Shown here piece after piece: positions 12,119 to 23,803 of a stretch of DNA of 64,000 bases. Numbering within the stretch: the first letter of the stretch is position 1; each line of letters starts with the position of its first letter. A program made the translations under genes and the position numbers. This DNA comes from Lonicera japonica (taxonomy: Eukaryota; Streptophyta; Magnoliopsida; Dipsacales; Caprifoliaceae): positions 31,231,122-31,295,121 of the forward strand of contig CM038470.1 in assembly GCA_021464415.1 (NCBI GenBank), given 5' to 3'. A model generated the notes under the pieces. It did no database searches and was not told the origin of the DNA. It was given only the letters and a program-made list of their open reading frames with translations.

Positions 12119-12472
12119 GTTAAGAAGATTGATTGAAATAGTATTTTGATAGGAAGTTATTTCAAATTTTTGTACGAACACAAAAAATTAAAATTTTCGA
12201 ATATATTGTTTATCATAAATCTAGTTTGTTTACGTGAAAATATTACAATGATTAGTAATATTTATACACTTTTCAAAGATACACATGATGTGCATATTCT
12301 AATACACCATTAGTGCATGTGAATGACCATCAACCTTTAAACTAATTTGGCACGTAAATTTTAAAATTTTATGAGTGGATTAGTGTGCAAAATGTAACTC
12401 GATCTATTTTTTGAGGGATAAAGGTATAGTTTACGTAGGAATGGGAAAATGGTATTGATCGAAATATCAAGT
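12111..12472. repeat. Block B, copy 1, part left of the solo LTR
   Basis: Aligned with 40,336-40,669 and, more distantly, 47,640-47,916. Non-coding. The last five bases (CAAGT) are the left target duplication of the solo LTR. Confidence 0.75.
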
Positions 12473-14155
12473 TGTAGACACTCCAATCCGTGACTCTCGC
12501 ATGAAACCTAAGAACTCTCAATAGCACCTTTTTTGAGTTTAGAATTCACCCAAAAATACTAGAAACTACTCTAGGAAGTTTGTGGCCCAACAAACCTATT
12601 CCCAGAGGGATTTGTCGTGCGACAAACCAAATTTTCGCACGACAAACCTTCAGATGTCGTACAACAAACCCCTCTAACTCAAACCATCCATTCTTTGACA
12701 TATCAGTCTTCATGGATATCACTTCAGCCGTTTGTCGCATGACATTGTCCCAAATGTTGTGCAACAAACTCCTCCGAGCAGTATAAATAGGCCAACACCA
12801 CAAAGGTTTAAGGACGGCCACTTGAATCCAAAAGAAGAGGGTTATCATATCTAAAAATCTGATTTTCTAAAGTTCAACTTATCAAGTTTTCAAGGAATCT
12901 TTGAGTTTCGATACTCGACGTCTTAGATCTCAGAGTCAAATTTCTCAACTTTATCTGAAGGAGAAAAGTCTATATTCGCCGGATCTTCTTCGGTCATATT
13001 ATATTTTCTCTTTCTTATCTTATTTATATCATCGGGAAGGTAATTAAAATTTCTTATAGTAATTAAATAAGATATTTGCGTACTTATTTTATTGTACTTT
13101 ATTTTTTAGTTATAGATTCGTTTAGAATTCTTATTTAAGCTTATTATATATACGTATTTGTTATTTTCGGAAGTACTATAAGTGAGTAGGGAGTTGGTTT
13201 GCTTGGGCCAACATAAACTGAAATCATTTACTTCCACTATCCTCAATTTAAGTTGTTTTGTAATATAGACTTCTTATATCAGTTATTTTGTCCACTTTCT
13301 AGCTGGACTAACTTATTTTCGAGTTATTATTAGTTTATTGTTTTCAAAACAAAATTTCTTTTCTAAACCTTTGTAAAACTATTTCCAAAAATCAAAAGAA
13401 GTTAAGCTTTATCGTCTAATTAAAACTATTTTCAAAACCATGACTGATAAAGTTTACTTAGGAATTAAGCTCGGATATATTATGTCTTCCATATAGACTG
13501 CAATATATATATTTGATATACTCTCCTCAAATAGTCCAATTCCATATTAAAATTAATTCTGATAAAGATCCGATCTTTTCTAAAATTAACCTAAAACGAA
13601 ATAATTGATATTGCTATCTGAGGAAACAATATCGAATCTCTCTCAATTCAAAATAGTTAAAGATAAACTTTTGTGATTAGTAATTAGACTTCGACAAAAC
13701 CAAAATATCGAATTACGGAATACAAGGTTTTTATCCCTTTCCCTGTTTTCCCAAAAAAATTAGTTTTCTTTACAAGTAGTAGACTCCTTAGTAAAAGGCA
13801 TCCAAGTTTTTCAATATATAATAAACATATAAAGCCACTAGAGACTAAAAAGGCGGAATGGGTGCCTAACACCTTCCCAAACCGTAATATAGTTCTCGAA
13901 CCCTATAAGAATCTCGATTTCGTAGACTAAACGCGTACGGATAAGGTTTGCTTTGGCCTTTACCCCTAGGCAGACTTTTTGTACGACTTCTCGTAAAATG
14001 TGCTGGCGACTTTGAACGAATCCACTTGCATTTAGAAATAGAAAATATGATTTATCTCTATAATTGAAGTGAATGAAATGACGGAATCCGTTCCGACGTT
14101 TTAGACTCCCAAACACGGGAATGAGACCCGGGGGTCGTATTTTTGAATTCTCACA
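12473..14155 (+). mobile_element. Solo LTR A (1,683 bp), LTR retrotransposon remnant
   Basis: It starts TGTAGACACTCC and ends TTCTCACA, flanked by a perfect 5-bp duplication CAAGT (12,468-12,472 and 14,156-14,160). No internal retrotransposon sequence adjoins it, so it is a solo LTR left by LTR-LTR recombination. A TATA box at 12,782 places transcription on the plus strand. Upstream of it are several copies, in both orientations, of a motif around TTTGTCGCGCGACAAA. The same insertion with the same duplication lies at 40,670-42,292, and an empty site is at 47,912-47,916. The superfamily (Gypsy or Copia) cannot be settled without internal sequence. Confidence 0.85.
12782..12789 (+). promoter_or_regulatory. 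TATA box of solo LTR A
   Basis: TATAAATA, about 310 bp into the LTR and conserved in position in the other two LTR copies. It fits the U3 promoter of an LTR. Confidence 0.6.
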
Positions 14156-15322
14156 CAAGTGCTTTAAAGATTAGATTTCTATGAGTATTAGTAAGTACAA
14201 TAATTTGATATGTACATGGATCAATGGACTTTCATCAAACAAAACATTGCAGTGTAGGATAACCAAATAACAAAGTTGGTTTCAAATATATCAAATTGGT
14301 ATGGTCAAAAGAAATTCAAGCGCGTATAAATAACGGTGATCCAGATGGGAAGGAGAAAAAAATGGTTTTCTAGACACTTCGTGTTCAGTTATTGTGGGCT
14401 GAATATATGTACACCTTTATCTAGATACGTCCTACTCATTTAACCCATTTTCATCATATCATTTTTTTGCGCATAAAGTAAGTAATTTAAATTAACTTAT
14501 CTTAATTTACACAATATATACTACATTATTGTGGAGATTGTAAGAAATTTGATTTTATTAATCCAAGATTGCATCAAGTGGAAGAATTCAAAAATATACC
14601 CCTCCTTTACTTCAGATAAGTTAGACTTTTGTGTTTAAAGAAAAGTCAATGTTAAATAATAAAAAATATACCACATTAAGTAAGCTGAAGATTTTTGTAT
14701 GCACGTGCATGATATAACAAAATTAATTTTTAAATGATAATAAAAATAATACTTGTAATAATACTTAAACTCCCCACCTTAAACACGAAGAACATATATA
14801 TTATCACCACGTAACCAAATATCAACAAAATTTTAAACTCTATATAATATTAATAATTATTAAGTATAATATTAGATATGCATGGAATGTAGTTACATAC
14901 ATTCTAGTATATGTATGGGTCACTTTAAATATGTTTGTGCAGGCATGCCATGTAAGTCATCTTGTGAAATGTAATCATGACCCATTATGCCACTATCTTC
15001 AACACATTGTGCATAAAAATGTTATGTGCTATCCCCTTTATCAAGAGATGACTAATTTATCTTGCTTACCCAAACTTAATTAATTTGTTACAAATTCATA
15101 ACCTTTTCTAGTATAAATTAATATATATTACTGGAATTGATTATATTTTTATTATTTTTATTTTTTATTATTATCGTTGCGAGCAAATAATGTTATTAAT
15201 TGAGATATTAGAGAAAATTAAATGATTACCGTTTTTACGGTCACATATTGAATATTGTAATGAAATCCTTATGAGAATTATTCAATACAAAATCTCTCAA
15301 ATCGTAATTATGTTAAATAACC
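14156..15322. repeat. Block B, copy 1, part between the two solo LTRs
   Basis: Aligned with 42,293-44,170 once the hAT insertion there is removed, and with parts of 31,920-32,440 and 47,917-48,880. Non-coding. The empty site of the hAT element is at 14,215-14,222 (CATGGATC, single copy). The last five bases (TAACC) flank solo LTR B. Confidence 0.75.
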
Positions 15323-16913
15323 TGTAGACACCCCAATATGTGACCCCCGCAAGAACCATAAAACACTAGAAACTGCTTCAGGGAGTTTTGTGTTCTAGCG
15401 AACCTGATTTAAGGGGCACTTTGTCGCGCGACAAACCCTTATTCAAAAGGCGCGCGACAAACCCTTATTCAAAAGGCTTTATCATGCGACAAATGCCTCT
15501 GAGATGACCATCCACTTCCAGACACATTAGTTTGTCAGACACATTATATCAGTTGTTTGTCGTGAGACATTGGTCTAAATGTCGCGTGACAAACCCCTCT
15601 GACCCAGACCATCAACTCCCTATCACACCAATCTCTCAGGTACATTATTTCAGCCATTTGTCGTGCGGCAATTCCACTTTTCAGAGGAATGCCGCGCCAC
15701 AAATCCTCCTAGGCGCTATAAATAAGCTAACACCCCTAAGGGTTCAAAGACACCAACTTGGCATTTAAAATTTCTAGCTTTCTATTTGATTTTTTTGGTT
15801 TTTTTTTATCAAGTGTATTCTACAAACATCTGATTTCTGAAGAATTATCCGATCTATTCTCGACATTCGACGTGTCTCACTTTTGAAATCGAATTCTCGG
15901 AAATATCTGAAAAGGAAAAGCTTATTATCGCCAGAGGTTTCTTTGCCGTATTATATTCTCTCTTTTTTATTATTATATTTCTCGTCGAGAAGGTAAAGAA
16001 AGGCTCTTCTAGTATTTAAAATTAGATATTTGTGTATTTGTTTTACTTTTATATATCTGTTGTTCTGTCCGCATTTTATTTGAATAAACTTATTGTCAAG
16101 TTTTAAATATTCTACTGTTTTCAAAACAAAACCCTGATAAAATCATTTGTAAACCAGAAAATTAAGTACATTATCATCCAAATAAAACTAAGTTTTCAAA
16201 ACCCGGACTGATAAAGTTTACTTAGGAATTAAACTCGAATATATTATGTCTTCCATATAGTCTACAATATATCTGATACACTCTCCTCAAGAGTTCAATT
16301 CTATTTTAAATTAATTTCGATAAAGATCCGATATTTTTCAAATTAACCAAACGAGATAATTGATATTGTCATATGAGGAAACAATATCGAATCACTCTCA
16401 TTTCAAAACAGATAAGATAAACTTTTATCACTAGTAATCAAACTTTGACAAAACCAAAATATCGAATTACGGAATAAAAGGTTTTCATCAATTTCCCTGT
16501 TTTTTCCCAAAATTAGGGTTCCTCATAAATCATTTTTCAGAAAGTAGTAGACTGTTAATAAAAGTATCAAAGTTCTTCAAACATAGAATAAACATATAAA
16601 ACAATTAAAGATCGAAAGGGTGGAATGAGTGCCTAATACCTTCCCAAACTGTAACATGGTTCCCAGAATCCCAGTTTCGTAGACAACCGTGTAAGGAAAA
16701 GGCTCACTTTGGCCTTTTCCTTTACACAACTCTTTTTGTCCATTTTCTCGTAAAACGTACTAACGACTCTGAATCAAACTCACTTACATCTAGAAATAAG
16801 AAAATAGGATTCATCCCTATATCGAAGCAAATGAAACGACGGAACTCATTCCGATGTTTCAAACTTCCAAACACAGGAATGAGACTTGGGGGTCGCATTT
16901 ACGAATTCTCACA
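15323..16913 (+). mobile_element. Solo LTR B (1,591 bp), same family as A
   Basis: It starts TGTAGACACCCC and ends TTCTCACA. The flanks are TAACC (15,318-15,322) and TAGCC (16,914-16,918), a 5-bp duplication with one later substitution. The empty site is preserved in copy 3 at 44,166-44,170, so this insertion came after that duplication or was confined to copy 1. It is clearly diverged from LTRs A and C and is a separate insertion of the family. The palindromic gacaaa/tttgtc motifs and the TATA box are present. Confidence 0.83.
15717..15724 (+). promoter_or_regulatory. TATA box of solo LTR B
   Basis: TATAAATA at the position equivalent to 12,782 in LTR A. Confidence 0.55.
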
Positions 16914-17352
16914 TAGCCAAATTTCATTTCAAATTTTAGCCCATTCCTTAACCTAGTGTTAGTCTCATTTTTTCGATTCGCAATTTTATTGAAATGATTG
17001 GGCACCGACCTCAGAGCAGGGATATTTTAATTCTATTCTTATTTTGGATATTTTTTTAGTTATGAAAATGTTTTAATTTTTTTTATTTTTACACTTTTTC
17101 TGTATATATTCATTTTGTGTAAAATTTACACAAGTTGTAAAATTTTTGATGTTCAACAGTCTTTTAAAAGTGAGAGTTGTGTAAAATGATTTTATTTTAT
17201 ATACTCTCATTTTACACTGCCACATTGGCTTTCTCTATCCTCAATATTTTAATAAATTTTAAAATGCTATAACTTTAAATACAAATTATGGATTCTAATA
17301 AAAATTACTCATCAAGACCTATAAATCAAGATCCATTGTAATTATAAGATTA
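16914..17352. repeat. Block B, copy 1, right part
   Basis: Aligned with 44,171-44,684, and from 17,215 with 32,510-32,640. Non-coding, with MITE-like segments rich in gtgtaaaat. It ends at the CACTA insertion. Confidence 0.7.
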
Positions 17353-17370
17353 CAGTATGCCCAGCAGGGG

Positions 17371-17925
17371 TTTAGGTGACGTACACTGTACGTCGCTTAA
17401 GTAAAGATTGTTCGTCGTCTAAGATTAAAGCGATGAACACCGAGTCGCCTAAGCTCCGTCGGCTAAGTCTCGTAACAAAATGCATTAGGCAACGGACAAA
17501 TAAAGGCACGTCATCTAAGTGATTCTTAGGCGACGTACACGTTGTTCGTCACCTAAGTGATACTTAGGCCTCGTACGTATAACCTGTCGCCTAAGGTTCA
17601 CTTGTTTGTCGCATAAGTTTTACACTTAGGCGACGTATAGTTTGTGTTTGTCGCCTAAAGTTACATTTAAGGCGACGGACATTTTTTGTGTTCGTTTCAT
17701 ATAAGTATTTTCTATGCGACGTACTCTTTTATGTTCGTCGCATAAGTTTTACACTTAGGCGATGTATAGTTTGTGTTCGTCGCCTATAAATATTTTATAT
17801 GCGACGTACTCTTTTATGTTCGTCATTTAAGATGTAAAAATAGTGACGTACTCTTTTTATGTATGTCACTTAAGTGGGAGAATTAGGCGACGTACCTAAA
17901 CTATGTACGTCGCCTAAGTGAAAAA
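17371..17925. repeat. CACTA left subterminal repeat region
   Basis: About a dozen copies, in both orientations, of a motif around TTAGGCGACGTAC, often paired as inverted repeats. In En/Spm elements such subterminal repeats are binding sites of the TNPA-type protein; that role is inferred here. Confidence 0.8.
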
Positions 17926-18469
17926 CCATAATTAACAAAATTGCTGGAATTACAGCAATCCCTGCAGTCAAAACTGAATTTTAAACACAAAAACCTGCAC
18001 TTAATTCCAAACAAATAATTCTAGTATACGCTAGTTCACAAACATATAATTCTAAATATCTAATAAAATTTTGAATTATATTTATATAAGGTCTCAAATA
18101 TACAAAATATAAACAAGGTAAAAAAAAGTTCAATACTCATAAAAATACTCAATATTCAAGTACAAAAATAAAGTATCTACGGCTTCTGGTTGGTAAAGGA
18201 ACCACTGGAAGCATCCCTTCGAAGAAGCTCGAGGACCTGACATTGCAAGTCGGCCATACCCGTCGGAGTCCTTCGTTGTCTTACCTTAGCATTTCGACGG
18301 TGGATCGGAGATCCCCGTTGTTCGCAGCCATCGGCTACGCATTGCCCCTCGTCTGTGGGTCCCTCCTATACCCTGACCCCATGCCGCGGACGACCCTCCC
18401 TCTCTGAACACCGACCTCTCCCTGAAGAACCTCGATATGTGTCTGGAAAGGGAGGACCATCGATGCCGA
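17926..18469. other. CACTA interior downstream of the gene
   Basis: Between the left subterminal repeats and the gene's stop. 17,930-18,180 is A+T-rich and featureless. 18,180-18,469 is G+C-rich and looks like former coding sequence on the minus strand (one open stretch ends at 18,178-18,180), possibly a last exon lost by frameshift. Confidence 0.4.
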
Positions 18470-18871
18470 TTAGATTAAGTCCGAATCGTCTTCCACAGGC
18501 AGCGGCATGGGATTTGAGGATTCAAAGGAGGCGATGGAAGCCTTCGCCACGGACCTCATCGCATCCTGCAAATAAACAATAAGAGCCAACAATTAATTAG
18601 TAATTCAATATCATACTATAAACAATAACAAATCAACAAACAATTTTTAAACTATTACTGCTTTATCTGTAGCATTCTTCACATAGGCGTCTGCCCAGGC
18701 ATTTAGAATAGGGGCCTTATCCCCTTTCTCCTTTAGCTTCTTTGCTCGGTAGGCGAAGGGGGTGGGTCTCGAGGTGTGGTCCACTTTATTTTGAGACGCC
18801 CGAATCACCTTCATTCTTTGGGATCGGGCATGCAATACGAACTTTAAAGTTAGTAAAAATTTGAAACAACG

Positions 18872-18953
<82 letters not shown>

Positions 18954-19816
18954 GATAGATGCAAATGATAGACGATATTACCTTATCCTTCTCGGTCAAA
19001 AAATGCTCCGTTAGCCACGTCCACTGCTCCACACGATGGACGAACTCACGTGGAACCTCTGAACCATATGTCTCAAAGTGGGACGTACAATCCGAAATCC
19101 AATCTCTATAGCGCAAAGCTGCTAATGTCTGGATGTAGTCGAATATTGCATTATGCTTAGGGTTGATGTCGTAGTAGGTCTACAAAAGAAAAACAACATG
19201 TGTAAGTCAAACATATTGAATATACATGCAAGTAATAAAAAATAAAAGTAACTATATCAGTACTTACGTAAATGTTATTGAAGACAATCATCTGGTCCTC
19301 TTGAGGCCGCTCCCAATATGAAACCGCCCTTATGGGGACAGAGTCCCTCACGATACTACCTAGGTTGCATGCGAGGCGATCCTGATAATCCTCGTCCAAC
19401 GGCAGCTTGAGCTCGTCAGACCAGGGGAAGGTAATCTTCTTCCCCGTCTTCCGCACTTCCTCGTGCGTCTTTCTACACACGCATATGCCACAAGTTCGAG
19501 TGGCAGAGGTGGAGGTGGAGGTAGTAACATTTTTAGTATTATAAAGAAAAAAATAGAAAAAAAAATATTAAAGATGTAAGTAATCACCTCTGCTCTTGCA
19601 GCGAAGGCTGCGAGGAAGCAAACGCCCGGTGGTGGCGGTGCTCGTGGCAGTGGACTGCTCTGTAGCAATCAGAGCTGTAGTAACTGGCAGTATCTCCAAC
19701 GGAGGCGGTGCAGCGTCGTCCTCAAGAGCTGCTATAGGCGCAAAGCATTGTGCAACGACCTTGCGCAAAGAATCGAGCGAGGAAGCAGACGAGGGATGTT
19801 TCCTCTTAGGACGCAT
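18470..19816 (-). CDS. CACTA-encoded TNP1-like protein (plant transposase, Ptta/En/Spm type), 5-exon model
   Basis: Minus-strand model: exon 1 19,816-19,588; exon 2 about 19,475-19,268; exon 3 19,179-18,982; exon 4 18,841-18,659; exon 5 18,565-18,470 (stop TAA). Introns 2 to 4 have GT and AG ends and join in phase 0; the exon 1-2 junction does not close in frame as I read it, so there is a wrong border or an indel. About 300 aa: a basic, Ser/Ala-rich N-terminus; then the Arg-Lys-Thr-His and Gly-Lys-Lys-Ile stretch; a Leu-Gly-Ser-Ile-Val-Arg, Val-Pro-Ile, Trp segment; and in exon 4 an Arg/Lys-rich segment followed by His-Thr, matching the layout of the Transposase_24-type family (PF03004) as I recall it. 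Intron 3 contains a long (TAA)n microsatellite. It probably encodes the accessory DNA-binding protein rather than the catalytic transposase. Confidence 0.6.
18872..18953. repeat. (TAA)n microsatellite inside a CACTA intron
   Basis: About 27 uninterrupted trinucleotides. It produces spurious poly-Tyr and poly-Ile ORFs. Confidence 0.95.
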
Positions 19817-20438
19817 AGTCTAATATCTGTATAGCTACGTAATTATAATTAAAGGAAACGAGCAATTGAATTAGTCAATTCATATCTAATTATATAGTTT
19901 GGCTGGAGGATCCGCCTAATTAACTTGAAATTTAGTTGTTGCGTGATATTTCCTTTATTTAATGGCATGTAGCTTCTATTTTTATCTCAAAAATATTTTT
20001 GTCTTATGCCAAAACAACTTATACATTAATTGATGAGCACACTATTTAAAATAAAGTATAACTTTGTTAATAATCAAAACCATTTTCAAAATAATCAAAA
20101 TATAGTTGAAAATATTGTATGTTGCTATTAATAACTTGGTCATCTCTTTGGAGACCAAATGCTTAAATTTAGAAAATGTACTAAAATAGGCAAGTAGGAA
20201 AATCTATGTTTTACTTTGAAAGGCCTTTTCGTAATCATGATAGGGGAAAATTGTGACGTAAAGGTATGGAAGTCTTCGCATAATTTTATATCCGATGCAT
20301 GTGCCATGATATCTTAAAATTTTCTATTCACGGTCATAGTGATAGACTGATAGTGATTTTCACTCAAATAAAAAGGATTAAAAGTTCAATTGGCCAATGC
20401 AATTCAAATAAAAGAAAGAAAAAAATTATTTATATTTC

Positions 20439-20478
<40 letters not shown>

Positions 20479-20744
20479 TATTATTATTATTATTATAAAA
20501 ATAATAATCATACTAAACATACAATTTTAACGCCAAACATTACGTAAATATACAAATTTCGACACTAAACCTACAAATTAGAATGATTAAGAAAGATTAC
20601 AAAAACCTTGAAATCAAGTAGGAGACAAGATCAAACCCTTGGGAGATAGGAATGACCAAAATCTCCCAAAATCAACTCTCCTCAGTACTCACCACAATTT
20701 TCTTGAAAGGAGGAGGGGCAGTTGTTTTAAAGGCACACTGGACA
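19817..20744. other. CACTA interior upstream of the gene
   Basis: Presumed promoter side of the TNP1-like gene. No ORF is credible. An (AAT)n/(ATT)n microsatellite sits at 20,440-20,496. Confidence 0.5.
20440..20496. repeat. Palindromic (AAT)n(ATT)n microsatellite
   Basis: About 12 AAT-type units followed by about 7 of the complementary ATT type, giving a perfect hairpin. Confidence 0.9.
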
Positions 20745-21175
20745 CTTAGGCGACGAACATTTACCAGAGTCCGTCACCTAAGTGGCACTTTAGGTGACGT
20801 ACATTGACGAATGTTCGTCGTCTAAGGTCCATGTAACCAACTAAAAAATGTGACTGTTGGGGGAACTTTACGCGATGCACATTTAACAATGTACGTTGCT
20901 TAAGGTTAACTCTTAAGCGACGTACATTGTTTATGTATGTCGCCTAAGAACAACGTCCTTTCACTAAATTAAAATGTGACGTACATCATAGAGTTCGTCA
21001 CCTAAGTTCAACTTTAGGCGACGTAGTTGCATTGTTCGTCGCCTAAGTAATGATTAGGCGACTTACGAACGTGTGCGTCACCTAAAGTTTCACTTAGGTG
21101 ACGTAGCTTAATGTTTGTCGCCTTAAGGTATCTTAAGCGACAAATCCTATTAGGTTATGTCGCCTAAACTCCTGA
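20745..21175. repeat. CACTA right subterminal repeat region
   Basis: About ten copies of the TTAGGCGACGTAC-type motif in both orientations, equivalent to the left end. Confidence 0.8.
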
Positions 21176-21186
21176 TGGGTATAGTG

Positions 21187-22010
21187 AATTATGCATAAAA
21201 GATTTAAAAAATGCATAAAAATAATATCTAACATATGTTAGTATCTTATTAGCTTTTTCAAATTTTACAAGAGAATTTACAAAACTATAATTTGGTATCC
21301 AAATTTGTTCGATAAGAATAAATTAATTTAATATGCCGTAGTATCACCAGGGCAAAAAAATTTTTATCAAAGCAACTTTTATTTAAATGGGCAAAAAAGT
21401 CCTTGTTGTCCTCTGTGTCAACAATCTTTATTATCAGCAATAAGGACTTTTTATTTATTTATTTAGACAAAAATTGCTCTAGCGAGAATATTTTACTTTG
21501 ACAAATAGATCCACACTCATTTAATAACAATTAATAATTTAAAGCATATCTTCAAAATGTGTATATTAAAACATGCATTGATATATATTTTTTCTTAACA
21601 AAAATTGAATTCTTAATTTGAGATTCTAAAAATCTTATGAATTTTTGATTTGGTTTCTTAGCTTGTGCTTGTATTTCATTACTCCAAAAAAAAGGGAGAG
21701 AAGGAGCCACAGTGGAATCATAAATTTTATTAAAAAAGGCAACTTTAGCACTAGTTTAGCAAAACCACCTCGATCCGCTTAAAATCATGGCCAACTTGAG
21801 CTCAACTAGTTCAAAGAAGGTTAACTTTCAAAACCTACAACCACCACATTTACCTATGCATGATCCAAACCCTCCTTGTCGATCCATTATAATTATATAC
21901 AAGTAGATTTGTACGAGAAAATACATTCTATTCGAGTTGGTTCAGATTTTACAGACTAAATTTATCTGAACTTAAACTCAAACCCGAGCCATATTTGTAT
22001 TTTAAAACAT
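21187..22010. repeat. Block C, copy 1
   Basis: Continues block B beyond the CACTA: aligned with 44,685-45,530, and in part with 32,642-32,745 and 22,870-23,070. From about 21,540 it is also a diverged copy of the start of block A. Non-coding. Confidence 0.65.
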
Positions 22011-22580
22011 TTAAAAAAATTCCTTTCGAAAAATTATGACCAAATCACTTTTAAGGAAGAAATAAATAGGAACTGGCAACATAATATTAATAGAGCATAG
22101 TTTCGGAGGGCTCAAGTAAGCTATTATTTTATTTTATTTTTCCAAATCCAACACCAGAAAACTCAATGATGTAGTAAAATTGCAGGAGCACGTCAATAAC
22201 GATCACTATTTTTATTTATTTATTATTATTATTAATTTTTTTTTAGTGCATGTCTTTGGCATGAGTTATCCTCATACTTGCATTAAGATGACACTAAATC
22301 CTGCTTAGAAAACTGATTATTCCTAAAACTCAAATAATTTCAACGGTAATCAAATTTCTATTACAAGAACATGCATTTCCCTCGTGTTTCCAAATTATTG
22401 ATTGTAACACTTTTGGCAACATTGACATACGCATAATAGTTTGGTGATGGGTACGTTGATGAGGTAAATGTAATATAAATATATAATATTTGCTCTTTGC
22501 TTTGATGAGAATTTTCTTGTACCTATGATGCCTGCTTAAGTTGAAGAAAATGCTAGCTAGCTTGTAATATATGCTTTAGA
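22011..22580. repeat. Block D, copy 1
   Basis: Aligned with 34,480-35,060; shared landmarks are ttaaggaagaaataaatagga and ttggtgatgggtacgttgatg. Non-coding. Confidence 0.65.
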
Positions 22581-23621
22581 GCTTAATTATATATGTCGAT
22601 GCGTGCAATTCGGTTGTTGGTCTTAGTGTTTGAAATAGTAGGTTATCATACTCCGGATTAAAGTTTGAATCCCTCTCTCTTTTTCTAAAAACTACTAGAT
22701 CTATCATTGTTAGTCTCAAAACAAAATAAATTATGTTGAGGCGTGCGTAAGATGACAGGCCTTTTCCTTGCCTAAAAACAAATTTAAGCTCCATTGCTCC
22801 TGTTTAGGCACCCACTTCGATGAAATTCGTTCATACCGACCTCCCTTAGTCCTTTGTCAAAGTTCTTTGTTCAGTAAGAATACATTAATTTAAAATATCC
22901 TATTATCGCCAAAGCAAAATATTTTTATCAAAGCAATTTTTATTTAAATGAGCAAAAAAATCCCTGCAATCCTTTGTGTCATCGAGCTTTATTGCAAGCA
23001 TAAGGACTTCTGTTATTTTTTTTTTGGTCAATTTGGACAAAAGTTGCTATGGCAAGAATATTTTAATTAAGAGACAATTTTTTGTTTTGCTGGTATTTTA
23101 AGAGACATTTGAAAATTTCAAACTTAACAAATTAAAGCCATGACTACACTTTCCAGACTCCAGTGCACGACTTCCTTCTCTCTCTCTCTCTCTCTCTCTC
23201 TCACAGTTTCTTCTCCATTTTATTTCTCACTTCTCCGTCTGACTCTAGCTCACACGACAATGCCACGCCACGATCATGCCCATAGCCCACTATTTTTCTA
23301 GGTATATTTTTTAGATCTACTTTTAAAAATTATAAATTACTTTATTGTTTGATTACTTGCATAATATTAGTTTTATTTCTTTATTAATTGCATAATATTA
23401 AGTGTATATCTTGAACTATTGATTTTTGGTTGAATTTGGTGATTTAGGTCTAAACCCCTACTTGTTAAATATTATATTAATTATATTGTTGATTAATTGT
23501 ATTATAGTAGTTGTATTTCTTTATTAATTACATAATATTAAGTGTATTTCTTGAACTACTGTTGATTAATTATTGAAACTTTTGTGATTTAGGTCTAAAT
23601 TCTTAATTTTTGAATATTAGT
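22581..23621. other. Junction region with (CT)n and a short tandem duplication
   Basis: 22,870-23,070 is another copy of the segment at 21,305-21,500 and 44,800-45,000. 23,177-23,202 is a (CT)n tract. 23,376-23,474 and 23,513-23,619 are two related stretches of about 100 bp, each with tttattaatt-cataatattaagtgtat and gtgatttaggtctaaa; the second ends gaatattag, a plausible intron end directly before the hAT exon. Confidence 0.5.
23177..23202. repeat. (CT)n microsatellite
   Basis: About 13 CT dinucleotides. Confidence 0.9.
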
Positions 23622-23803
23622 TATTAACGAGATTTCATTGCAATGAATATCGTAAACGGTACACTATGCAACTGAATGGGAGAGACGAATTTATGAATGA
23701 TTGTTGGCTGACATACATTGAACAAGATATTTTCAATAATATTGACAAAGAGGAAGTGTTGCAATACATCCAAAATATGAAAAATCATAGAATATTATTG
23801 TAA
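23622..23803 (+). pseudogene. hAT-type transposase terminal exon, copy 2
   Basis: After an AG at 23,620-23,621 the frame runs open to TAA at 23,801-23,803 and gives about 60 aa resembling the C-terminus of plant hAT transposases, with the Met-Asn-Asp-Cys-Trp-Leu-Thr-Tyr-Ile-Glu core and a basic end. Unlike copy 1 it has no frameshift. No upstream hAT exon (BED zinc finger or dimerisation core) is visible nearby, so this is an isolated fragment. Family call from recalled resemblance. Confidence 0.45.

Larger units (their letters stand above)
17353..21186 (-). mobile_element. CACTA (En/Spm) transposon, 3.83 kb, probably non-autonomous
   Basis: The right end, read on the minus strand, starts CACTATACCCATCAGGAG; the left end reads CAGTATGCCCAGCAGGGG, the same terminal repeat with a decayed CACTA. 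Both ends continue into ttaggcgac and dense subterminal repeats. Empty sites in sister copies (near 44,681-44,685 and 32,639) prove an insertion. The 3-bp target duplication is not clean: TTA on the left, and AA before TTATGCAT on the right. The element holds a spliced TNP1-like gene (18,470-19,816) but no recognisable TPase (tnpD-type) coding region, so it should depend on a relative for movement. The strand given is that of the gene. Confidence 0.82.

Noticed and set aside
12546..14158. ORFs of 60-106 codons inside the solo LTRs
   Set aside because: Not conserved in frame between LTRs A, B and C.
12473..16913. LTRs A and B as the two ends of one full retrotransposon
   Set aside because: They have different target duplications (CAAGT against TAACC/TAGCC), are diverged, and the DNA between them is block B sequence found without LTRs elsewhere.
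18647..19116. ORFs with long poly-Tyr or poly-Ile runs
   Set aside because: They run through the (TAA)n microsatellite in an intron. The real coding parts are described as exons 3 and 4 of the TNP1-like gene.
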